NCBI RefSeq assembly: GCF_001625575.1
Contig: NZ_AUXV01000072.1
Span: 62,001 to 126,000 of the forward strand
Source of the DNA: Pseudoalteromonas luteoviolacea S2607
GTDB taxonomy: Bacteria; Pseudomonadota; Gammaproteobacteria; Enterobacterales; Alteromonadaceae
Direction: 5' to 3'
Length of the DNA: 64,000 nt
In this document: positions 17,289-25,040 of the stretch, one piece after another
How the letters are laid out: every line of letters begins with the position of its first letter
How positions within the stretch are numbered: the stretch's first letter is position 1
Notes under the pieces: generated by a model
The model's database searches: none
Told to the model about the DNA's origin: nothing
Seen by the model: only the letters and a program-made list of their open reading frames with translations
Translations under genes and position numbers: made by a program

Positions 17289-19721
17289 TTAACTTAACGA
17301 TTTCGCTAACGGCAGTGTGATCACAAAGCATGCACCTTGTTGCTTTTCGGGCGTTTGAAGCTCTATTTTGCCGTTAAATTCTGTTCGAATAATATTGTAA
17401 ACTCGACTCAACCCTAGACCACCGCCACCTTGATTAAGAGCTTGTGAAGCAAAAGGAATAAAAATATTCCCTTCGATGCTGGGTGAGATGCCATTGCCAT
17501 TGTCACGATAGGTGATTACCGCTGCATGCAAATGCGTATCAAAGTGGCCATCTAGCCAGATATGCCCGTAATCTAAAGATATAAATCCATGTTTGAGCGA
17601 GTTTTCAATCAGTTTGGTGAGTACCTCATCAATGGCTTCAATCGAACCATGCAAATTAAGGCCCTCATCAATGTTAATATCAAATTGAATATTTTTACGC
17701 CCAAGCGTTGTCGCAAACTTCTCCACAATTTGCGTTGCCAAGAGCTTAAGCGAAAACTCACCTCGTTCTAATTTTACATCATGACTGTAATGCAAGTTCT
17801 GAAACCGTTCACTAAGACTTAATAACGCTTTGAGGCTTGCATCATTGGATTGTAAGCTTAATTGAATGACCTCTAAACTTTGCACCAAGTCCGACTTTTT
17901 AAGCTGGTCATGTGCTAGCGCATACTGTAGCTGATCGACTTTCGATGCAATGGTGGACTCAGCAGTTGCAATATTCCCCAGCGGCGTGTTTATCTCATGA
18001 GCCATACCCACCACCATGCTCGTCATTGATACCATTTTTTCTGCTTCAATGAGTTCGTTTTGCGTTTCCTGTAATGTCAGAATCGAGTCTTGGAGTTTTG
18101 CGGTTTTTTCGGTCAGCTGTTCATTGGTCGTTTGAAGTTCAGCGGTTTTAGAAGCCACTTTTTCATCTAGTGTCATGTTTGAAACTTTAAGCTGCTGCTC
18201 AGCTTCTTTCAATTCAGTAATATCTGTGATCACGCCTTCAATGTGCTTTTGATTATCGCTATAACCTCCCCGCTCTATCATCCATCGTACTTGCCCATTT
18301 TTATGAATAACTCGGTAAACCACTTTAAAGCGTCCACTGACATCGAGCGCCTCTTGGATAACTTGCCATACCATCCCCTGATCATCTGGGTAGATGATAT
18401 CGGCAAATGCCAACGATTTGTTGTCAATAAAATCTTCAGCATGGTAGCCCGTTGCGAACTCCACCGCGCCATTTAAATAGAGCATGGTCCAGTATTTATC
18501 ATTTTTGCATCGATACACAATGGAAGGGATTTTATCCACCAATGTTTCGTAACGTAGTTTCTCTTCAGCCAACAACGCTGACGCATCTTTAAGGTGATTG
18601 ACATACGCTTTATTACGCCGATGAAAGTACGCAAACAGCAAAGTTAAAATGATGACTTCTGCCGCAATGCTCAGAAAGGCCATTGTCTGCAATGCAGTAA
18701 ATGCACTTTTTATTTTATCTGTCACAGGTTGTAGCGGCGTGGATGTCATAAATACCCAGCCTTGAGAGTTAATCGTAGACATCGTATATAACCGCTGTTT
18801 ATGGACTAAATAAGCGGCACTTTGAGACCAAAGACGTTGATAAGCCTCATTCCAATCACGTACCATAAGCTGAGTTTCGAAGTTTCTGTCATTACCTGTT
18901 TGCAGTAGCCCCTCAATATCAGATGCAACGACTAAACCTTTTTCATTGAGTAGAATAAACTCGCTTTGTTGCTCGCCTTTTAACAGTTGCGCATTATCAA
19001 GCAAACTTTGTAATGTGATATCGTGCCCTACAGAGCCACGCCATACCCCATCGACATATACAGGCGTCACTGCCGATAACATGAGTAGCTCAGGTATTGG
19101 GTCTTGCATCAAAGGTGTCCAATACGTGCTCGGCGGCGCATTGGGCATCAACCAAGCACTACCTAAATAGCTAAACCCTTCAGGTGCCTTGAAAACAAAG
19201 TCCGGCTCTTGAGGCCAGTAAATAACAATGCCGCCATCTTCGTTCATATACCACGAATCTGAAAATTGATTTGATAGTGCGCCTTGTCCAAACATTTCAA
19301 CGGTTTCTTTGACAAGCATTAAGTGCCTTGACTTTTCAGCTGTGAGCACAACGCCTGCTGGCAAAAATATACCCGCCTGATGAAGGCCGCTGAATACAGA
19401 TTCTCGCGTTCGAACTGAGCCATCAGGGTAAGGCTGGGTGATACTTGCAAGACTATTTTTTGTGATTAAATTATCTTGCTCTAAGCGAGTTTGTACGGCT
19501 TTAGCCAATCGAAATGACGATGCGGAAGCATAACGCAGCCGTTGCTCTATGTGTTCAGCAATGAACCCAGCTTGCCATGCCCGTTGCTCCTTTATTTCAA
19601 ACAATTCATTTTCAATGAGATTCGATTGCTCTTTTACACTAAAGTAAAGCAAAATCATCAGCACCAAAAAAGCTGATACAGCAGGCATGAACCAAGGTGT
19701 CTGGCGGTATTTTATACTCAT
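17289..19721 (-). CDS. Membrane sensor histidine kinase with Cache and PAS domains
   Basis: Of 810 residues, TM1 is at about 12-30, followed by a periplasmic Cache-type sensor (about 45-340), TM2 (about 345-365), a cytoplasmic PAS domain (about 385-505, ending in GVITDITELKEAE), a coiled coil, a histidine region (VVGMAHEINTPLGNIATAES) and an HATPase domain. The last includes ENSLKHGF, GNGISP and GGGGLGLS. No receiver domain and no adjacent response regulator is seen, so it is an orphan kinase. The periplasmic domain suggests it senses a small molecule. The nearest terminal neighbour is the ABC exporter, which is convergent. Confidence 0.92.
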   Translation of the reverse strand: MSIKYRQTPWFMPAVSAFLVLMILLYFSVKEQSNLIENELFEIKEQRAWQAGFIAEHIEQRLRYASASSFRLAKAVQTRLEQDNLITKNSLASITQPYPDGSVRTRESVFSGLHQAGIFLPAGVVLTAEKSRHLMLVKETVEMFGQGALSNQFSDSWYMNEDGGIVIYWPQEPDFVFKAPEGFSYLGSAWLMPNAPPSTYWTPLMQDPIPELLMLSAVTPVYVDGVWRGSVGHDITLQSLLDNAQLLKGEQQSEFILLNEKGLVVASDIEGLLQTGNDRNFETQLMVRDWNEAYQRLWSQSAAYLVHKQRLYTMSTINSQGWVFMTSTPLQPVTDKIKSAFTALQTMAFLSIAAEVIILTLLFAYFHRRNKAYVNHLKDASALLAEEKLRYETLVDKIPSIVYRCKNDKYWTMLYLNGAVEFATGYHAEDFIDNKSLAFADIIYPDDQGMVWQVIQEALDVSGRFKVVYRVIHKNGQVRWMIERGGYSDNQKHIEGVITDITELKEAEQQLKVSNMTLDEKVASKTAELQTTNEQLTEKTAKLQDSILTLQETQNELIEAEKMVSMTSMVVGMAHEINTPLGNIATAESTIASKVDQLQYALAHDQLKKSDLVQSLEVIQLSLQSNDASLKALLSLSERFQNLHYSHDVKLERGEFSLKLLATQIVEKFATTLGRKNIQFDINIDEGLNLHGSIEAIDEVLTKLIENSLKHGFISLDYGHIWLDGHFDTHLHAAVITYRDNGNGISPSIEGNIFIPFASQALNQGGGGLGLSRVYNIIRTEFNGKIELQTPEKQQGACFVITLPLAKSLS

Positions 19722-19975
19722 TACCGCTCAACTATGCGCTTCGAAACAAACAGAGGAAGTGATACATCAATAGCCACGCTCCACACCCTAATCGGCAATA
19801 CAACGAAGATCAGTACGTCAGACTGCGCTTACAGCCTGAGTATACAAATCTTTTTAATATTACTGAGGTGAACATTCAGTCCTTTAAGCATCGTCAAAAA
19901 CTGTGAATTTTCAACTTTGCATTGTTTCAAAGTGCTTAAATTACTCCTCCAAAGACCCCTTAAACTAAGCTTCAA

Positions 19976-20497
19976 CTAAGTGGTCGCCAGTAATTTTTTG
20001 TCTGAGCTTACTTTGCGTTTGCTGGGATAACCGGTCTCTATATAAGCCTTCAAATCCTGTAAAATATCCGAAAATGCTTTATAAAGACCCAGCTTTAAAA
20101 TTGGATACAGCACCTTTCCTATCCATTTGAGGGTCACCTTGCTGTGCCAATGCACTCTCGTCTGTCCGCCTGATGTAGCCGTTAGCTGAATCGTTACTTT
20201 GTTTTTTACAATTGGTAGTTGAGGGCCGCGCTCTTTAACTGGGATCACCTCAAATACTAAGGTGTGTGATGATTCATCAAAGCGTAAAATATTTTCTACG
20301 GCGTGAAATGGATGCTCGTGATTCTCTAAGTTACATACGCGCCCTGCGACGGGGGTTTCACCTTTTAGGCCGTGGTTGATCTCGTAACTGTGCACAACCC
20401 CACTCATCCACTTGTATGCATTTGCAAAATCTTCTGCGACTAACTTCCAAACTTGTTCGATAGGTGCGTTAATTGTCTGTTTGTTGTGTATGTTCAT
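19976..20497 (-). CDS. SRPBCC (START-like) family protein
   Basis: The 173-residue protein opens with MNIHNKQTINAPIEQVWKLVAEDFANAYKWM, the usual first strand and helix of the polyketide cyclase/SRPBCC fold, which binds hydrophobic ligands. Strand-rich middle segments and a final long helix (about 135-160) follow the fold. The function is unknown. It is divergently transcribed from a LysR regulator 95 bases away, which probably controls it. Confidence 0.8.
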   Translation of the reverse strand: MNIHNKQTINAPIEQVWKLVAEDFANAYKWMSGVVHSYEINHGLKGETPVAGRVCNLENHEHPFHAVENILRFDESSHTLVFEVIPVKERGPQLPIVKNKVTIQLTATSGGQTRVHWHSKVTLKWIGKVLYPILKLGLYKAFSDILQDLKAYIETGYPSKRKVSSDKKLLATT

Positions 20498-20592
20498 AGC
20501 AATACTTACCGTTTATTTAGTTGCCAATTTCTTTGTCTGGTGTAACTATAAGCGGACTAAAAACGATACGATACAGACATTATTAGAACATC

Positions 20593-21513
20593 ATGTTGCA
20601 AAAATCGAACATCAACTGGCAAGATCTTCACTACTTTTTAGCCATGGTGCGAAGTGGTAGTGCACGCGCCACTGCACAGCAGCTAGGCAGTAGTCACTCA
20701 ACGATTACACGACGTATAGATCAGTTAGAGTCAAGTTTAGGCACTAAACTATTTCTGCGAGACGTGTCAGGGTTTAAATTAACAGAGCAAGGCGAAACGT
20801 TAGTACACTTTGCAGAGCAAGCTGAGTCAGCGATTGGTACCGCATATAACTTAATTCAGGGGCTTGACGCACAGCTCAGCGGTGCAATACGTGTTACGAC
20901 CTCAGATGCGATAGCCAACCACTTGCTCATGCCGATGATAACTTCATTCAGCCAAACCTACCCAGATATTGATATTGAAGTGGTGTTATCAAGCCAAGTA
21001 ATGGATTTAAACGAACGAGAAGTTGATATTGCTCTTCGAATATTGCCCAATAACGTGATGCCACCAGAACCCTTAATTGGTCGCATGGTTGGTAAGATAG
21101 CCACCTGCTACTATGCCACACCGGCCTATTTAGCCAAACACGACCCTTGGATTGAGCAAAGCAGCGCCAAACTAATTGGTTGGGGAGAGTTAGGTCACTA
21201 CCCCGACTGGATAAAAACCTCGCCATTTGCACATTTGGGGACTATCTGCCGTTTAAATCATTCGGCGATGCAAGTAGAAGCCGCTAAAGCTGGGTTGGGC
21301 ATAGCCCGCTTACCCTGCTTTATCGGAGATAAAACCACAGAATTAATCAGAGTGCCAAACTGTAAACCAGACATTGCCTTTGATATTTGGATGTTGTCAC
21401 ACCACGATTCGAGAGAAGTGGCGCGGATCCGCGCCTTTAAAACGCAACTTGTGGACTCATTTGCTGCCCAAAACAAGCGATTGCTTGGCCAAGTAGAATC
21501 AATGAAGCGCTAA
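20593..21513 (+). CDS. LysR-family transcription regulator
   Basis: The 306-residue protein has an N-terminal winged helix (WQDLHYFLAMVRSGSARATAQQ, then STITRRIDQLESSLGTKLFLR) and a LysR substrate-binding domain from about residue 95. It belongs to the subgroup that keeps an S(H/Q)STI-type recognition helix. It is divergent to the SRPBCC gene, a usual arrangement for its target. The 3' end overlaps the convergent lipoprotein gene by 15 bases. Confidence 0.93.
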   Translation: MLQKSNINWQDLHYFLAMVRSGSARATAQQLGSSHSTITRRIDQLESSLGTKLFLRDVSGFKLTEQGETLVHFAEQAESAIGTAYNLIQGLDAQLSGAIRVTTSDAIANHLLMPMITSFSQTYPDIDIEVVLSSQVMDLNEREVDIALRILPNNVMPPEPLIGRMVGKIATCYYATPAYLAKHDPWIEQSSAKLIGWGELGHYPDWIKTSPFAHLGTICRLNHSAMQVEAAKAGLGIARLPCFIGDKTTELIRVPNCKPDIAFDIWMLSHHDSREVARIRAFKTQLVDSFAAQNKRLLGQVESMKR

Positions 21514-22053
21514 TTTGTGTATGGTCATTTGGGCTTTGCCTCCGGCTTTATCGGTCAAATCTGGCACAAAATACAGCGCCGACACTGAGGTTTTTACGAT
21601 TCCCTTGTCCTGCGACCACTCAGGGGTCCAATCAGGGCGAGCAAAGCTCGTAATATCGACGCGTTTAGAAGTCGGTGTCATAGCGACAGGTAATACAACC
21701 TGATAGTGCGCATAGCTTTTATCACCTTCCCCTCCGTACTCTTTTTGCGACAACTTAATAACCAGAGGGCGGTCGCTCTCATAGGTTATTGCGATACCAG
21801 ATACCGCGCTCAAATCCCCCGCGGGAATGTCATAAATCAGCTCTACCCAAGAGTTATTTGCTTTGTCTACACGAGGCACCCTATCAAATCCAATCTTCAC
21901 TCTATCATCCTGAACCAAGGGTTCAGCTAAGATCACCTGACTACCATGTGGATCTGTGGCATAACGCCAATTGTCTTCAACAAATGTTTGCGCTAGCTGA
22001 GGGCCAGTACAGCCAACCAGCATTAACAAACTACACAAAGATATGAAGCGCAT
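21499..22053 (-). CDS. Putative lipoprotein with beta-sandwich (CBM11/CIA30-like) domain
   Basis: I choose the internal ATG at 22053, preceded by AAGGAAA, over a frame opening at 22086. The 184-residue product starts MRFISLCSLLMLVGC, a signal peptide with lipobox LVGC. The rest is strand-rich with no known catalytic motif. Segments such as SWVELIYDIPAGDLSAVSGI and YESDRPLVIKLSQ recall galactose-binding-like modules that bind sugars or partner proteins. I cannot assign a function. The 3' ends of this gene and the LysR gene overlap. Confidence 0.75.
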   Translation of the reverse strand: MRFISLCSLLMLVGCTGPQLAQTFVEDNWRYATDPHGSQVILAEPLVQDDRVKIGFDRVPRVDKANNSWVELIYDIPAGDLSAVSGIAITYESDRPLVIKLSQKEYGGEGDKSYAHYQVVLPVAMTPTSKRVDITSFARPDWTPEWSQDKGIVKTSVSALYFVPDLTDKAGGKAQMTIHKLALH

Positions 22054-22153
22054 CTCATTTTCCTTAATCAATTTGTAGAGAATCATAATGAATCATACCG
22101 CAGTTACAAAAGTAATTGCGTTTAGCCACCAAAACAACAGGTTGTTCATAGGC

Positions 22154-23062
22154 TTAACCGTCTCTTGATACAGCGACTATTTGCTTGCGTAACCAACTGA
22201 TTGCTTCATCATCTTTGTTTCTGATGTTCCAATACAGTTTCATTGCATAGCCAGTTATTGCACAGGGAGTGTCGAATTCAGTGACTTTAAACTTAGGTGC
22301 AATGGCCTGGATAAACTTGCGTGGCGCTGTAAATACGGCATCACTGTCTTCGACGATATAAGGCGCACTCGAAAAGTTTGCAACTTTGTACTGCACAGTT
22401 CGAGATAAGCCAACTTGTGCAAGCGCATCATCGACCATACCTTTTAAATCTTTCCCCGTGCCCGCCAGTACATGGGGGTACTTGCAAAAAGCCTCTGGCA
22501 CATTTAGCTCTTGCAACAGTGGGTGGTCACATCGCACGATAGAAACAAAATCATCTCGATACAACGTGGTTACCATAAGGCTCGGATGACTTGACTCCAT
22601 GACACTAATCGAAAAGTCTACCTCACCACTTTCAATCTGACTGGCAAAACCCCGTTTATCCAGCTTAGTAAACACGACTCGAATATTAGGCGCAATACGA
22701 CCAAGGTACGTCAGCAAAGGCCCTGCAAGCATCTGCTCGACAAGATCACTGGTGGCAATATAAAAAATGCGCGAAGACGTTCCTGGGTCAAACTGCTCTT
22801 GATGTAAAATATGCCGCTCAAAGTCATTTAACCAGCGCCCTAGCTGGGGCTTTAACGCTTCTGCCCTCGGCGTTAATACCAGCTGATTACCTTGACGAAT
22901 AACTAACGAGTCATTAAAACTGTGACGCAGCTTTTTTAAAACATGACTCACCGCAGACTGCGTCAAACCCGCCCTTTCTCCTGCGCGAGTTAAGTTTTTC
23001 GTTTCAAAGATAATCTGCAATAACCTTAATTGATTCAATTCGATATCTGAAATATTACCCAT
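22154..23062 (-). CDS. LysR-family transcription regulator of the divergent DJ-1/SDR pair
   Basis: The 302-residue regulator has helix-turn-helix NQLRLLQIIFETKNLTRAGE, then LTQSAVSHVLKKLRHSF, and a ligand-binding domain typical of the NodD/LinR-like group. It is divergent to the DJ-1-like gene. Two near-identical 19-base palindromes lie between the genes with centres exactly 30 bases apart, which fits a LysR tetramer binding one face of the helix. It likely autoregulates and controls the two downstream genes. Confidence 0.93.
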   Translation of the reverse strand: MGNISDIELNQLRLLQIIFETKNLTRAGERAGLTQSAVSHVLKKLRHSFNDSLVIRQGNQLVLTPRAEALKPQLGRWLNDFERHILHQEQFDPGTSSRIFYIATSDLVEQMLAGPLLTYLGRIAPNIRVVFTKLDKRGFASQIESGEVDFSISVMESSHPSLMVTTLYRDDFVSIVRCDHPLLQELNVPEAFCKYPHVLAGTGKDLKGMVDDALAQVGLSRTVQYKVANFSSAPYIVEDSDAVFTAPRKFIQAIAPKFKVTEFDTPCAITGYAMKLYWNIRNKDDEAISWLRKQIVAVSRDG

Positions 23063-23075
23063 TTACAACCACCAG

Positions 23076-23124
23076 CTATTAATGAAATTAATAGCAATAT
23101 TAAACCTATTAATTTCATTAATGA
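23076..23124. promoter_or_regulatory. Double LysR-type operator
   Basis: Site 1 is CTATTAATGAAATTAATAG (23076-23094), a perfect palindrome with 8-base arms and a 3-base centre. Site 2 (23106-23124) is CTATTAATTTCATTAATGA, nearly its reverse complement. Centres are 30 bases apart. Both contain the T-N11-A pattern of LysR boxes. Site 1 starts 14 bases from the lysR start codon. Confidence 0.75.
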
Positions 23125-23185
23125 AGCTCTGCCACATATTCTTAACCCATCTCGAAAAGACATACAGACTATTAGGAAAACCGTT

Positions 23186-24028
23186 ATGAAACTTAAACCG
23201 CTATTTGCACTGGCCGCACTCACAATGAGCCCTCTCACTTTGGCCGATGAAATTCTGGTTGTGATGTCGGACACCGCACAAATGACTTTAAAAAATGGTT
23301 CAAACTACGAAACAGGCGTCTATCTGAATGAGCTGATGGAACCGGTTAAATTGTTTTTAGAAGCTGGGCATACTCTGACCTTTGCATCACCTAAGGGTAT
23401 GGCACCAAGGTTGGACCCAGTATCTGATACACCGGATCATTTTTTAGATGTAAGCCAAGAAAATTACGCCGCACACAAAGCACTCTTTAATCAATTAATG
23501 ATTGACGACAAGACACACAGCCCCGTTATGAGCTTTTCTCGCATCGAGCAAATCGGCATTGAGCAGTTTGATGCTGTATTTGTCCCAGGTGGGCACGCGC
23601 CACTTGGCGATTTAGTCAGTAATGAACAGCTCGGTCAGTTTTTACGTCACTTCAATGCCACGCAAAAACCCACAGGGCTCGTTTGTCATGGACCTGTGGC
23701 GCTACTCTCAGCCTTACCCAATGCACAGCAGTTCGAACAGCAAATGAAATCAAACGGCAAAGCCAAAGCCGCTAAAGGTTGGGTATACGATGGCTATAAA
23801 ATGACGACTTTTAGCAACTCAGAAGAAGCTGTTGCTACAAAGTATTACCTAGGTGGTGATGAACTCTTTTATTGGCCACAAGATGCGCTTACCAAAGCGG
23901 GTGGCAATTACACAAGAGGAGAACAAGATTGGCAGCCACATATCGTGATTGACCGAGAGCTCATTACAGGCCAAAACAACAAGTCTTCCGTGGGCGTCGC
24001 CAAAGCATTGTTAGAAAAGCTGAATTAA
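23186..24028 (+). CDS. DJ-1/PfpI-family protein with signal peptide
   Basis: The 280-residue protein has a likely Sec signal peptide (about 1-20, LTLA/DE). The DJ-1/PfpI core follows: EILVVMSDT, then PGGHAPLGDL, then the nucleophile elbow GLVCHGP with C167, and E/H partners. Secreted members of this Hsp31/intracellular-protease-like class are uncommon. Possible roles are glyoxal detoxification or amidase action, and I cannot decide. The SDR gene follows after about 45 bases, likely the same operon under the divergent LysR. Confidence 0.85.
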   Translation: MKLKPLFALAALTMSPLTLADEILVVMSDTAQMTLKNGSNYETGVYLNELMEPVKLFLEAGHTLTFASPKGMAPRLDPVSDTPDHFLDVSQENYAAHKALFNQLMIDDKTHSPVMSFSRIEQIGIEQFDAVFVPGGHAPLGDLVSNEQLGQFLRHFNATQKPTGLVCHGPVALLSALPNAQQFEQQMKSNGKAKAAKGWVYDGYKMTTFSNSEEAVATKYYLGGDELFYWPQDALTKAGGNYTRGEQDWQPHIVIDRELITGQNNKSSVGVAKALLEKLN

Positions 24029-24073
24029 ACCACACCTACTCACACGTTAATCATACAACTTTTGGAGAACACC

Positions 24074-24949
24074 ATGACACAAACAGTTTTAGTAACCGGT
24101 GCTAACAGTGGCTTTGGCTACTTAATCGCAAATACATTAATTGATGCAGGCCACCACGTGATTGGCACCATGCGCGACCCACAGGGTCGTAACGCCTCAA
24201 TCGCCAATGAACTTAAAGCCAAAGGCATTAAAATCGTCGATATTGATGTCACCAATGACCAAAGTGTTGCACAGGGTGTCAAATTGGCTCTGACACATAC
24301 GGGCAAAATTGACGTACTCATTAACAATGCCGGTGTGGGTACCTTAGGCTGGCAAGAAAGTTTTGATGTTGAGGACTTTAAACGCGTGTTTGATATTAAT
24401 GTATTTGGGGTGCAAAGAATGACCCGTGCTGTTTTACCAAACATGAAACAGCAAGGCAGCGGTACCCTGATTCAAGTCTCGAGTATTTTAGGCCAGTTTG
24501 TTTTACCATTTCTTGGCGCATATAACGCCACTAAACATGCGGTGGAAGGCTTGGCTGAAAACTATCGTGTAGAACTCTCGCAATTTGGCATTCAGTCTTT
24601 AATCGTCCAACCGGGCGGGTTTGGAACTGATTTTGGCGCAAACTTATTAAGATCGAGCGATGCTGCGGTGAGCCAAAGTTATGGAGAATTTGCTGACGCA
24701 CCGGAGAAAATGTGGGCAGGTACAGAGCAAGGGCACGATGCCGACGACGCACCAAACCCACAAATGGTAGCTGATGCGGTGCTTAAGCTATTGCAAACAG
24801 CCCCTGTTGAGCGCCCATTTAGAACAACGGTTGATGGCACAGGACTGAACCCGATTATCGAGTCAGTCAATCAAGCAACTGAAAATGCCATGCAACAAAT
24901 ATATGGCTTATACGGCATGCAGGATATGTTGGCCCTTAAAACACGCTAA
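24074..24949 (+). CDS. Short-chain dehydrogenase/reductase
   Basis: The 291-residue SDR has cofactor motif TGANSGFG at residues 8-15, NNAG in LINNAGVGTLG, a catalytic serine in IQVSSILG and YNATK for Tyr/Lys. The ATG at 24074 with TTGGAGA 6-7 bases upstream is the natural start, and a TTG at 24062 would extend it by four residues. The substrate is unknown. It is co-transcribed with the DJ-1-like gene and followed by a terminator. Confidence 0.92.
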   Translation: MTQTVLVTGANSGFGYLIANTLIDAGHHVIGTMRDPQGRNASIANELKAKGIKIVDIDVTNDQSVAQGVKLALTHTGKIDVLINNAGVGTLGWQESFDVEDFKRVFDINVFGVQRMTRAVLPNMKQQGSGTLIQVSSILGQFVLPFLGAYNATKHAVEGLAENYRVELSQFGIQSLIVQPGGFGTDFGANLLRSSDAAVSQSYGEFADAPEKMWAGTEQGHDADDAPNPQMVADAVLKLLQTAPVERPFRTTVDGTGLNPIIESVNQATENAMQQIYGLYGMQDMLALKTR

Positions 24950-24968
24950 TCAAAATAAACCGTACTTA

Positions 24969-25026
24969 AAAGTGGCCACACTGCCCTTGCGAACGACGAC
25001 TTCGTATTTGGTGTGGCTACTTTTTA
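24969..25026 (+). terminator. Terminator after the SDR gene
   Basis: Arms AAAGTGGCCACAC (24969-24981) and GTGTGGCTACTTT (25011-25023) pair with one G-U, across a 29-base loop, and run into a T stretch. They lie between converging genes. Confidence 0.65.
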
Positions 25027-25040
25027 TTTTCAGCGCTCAA

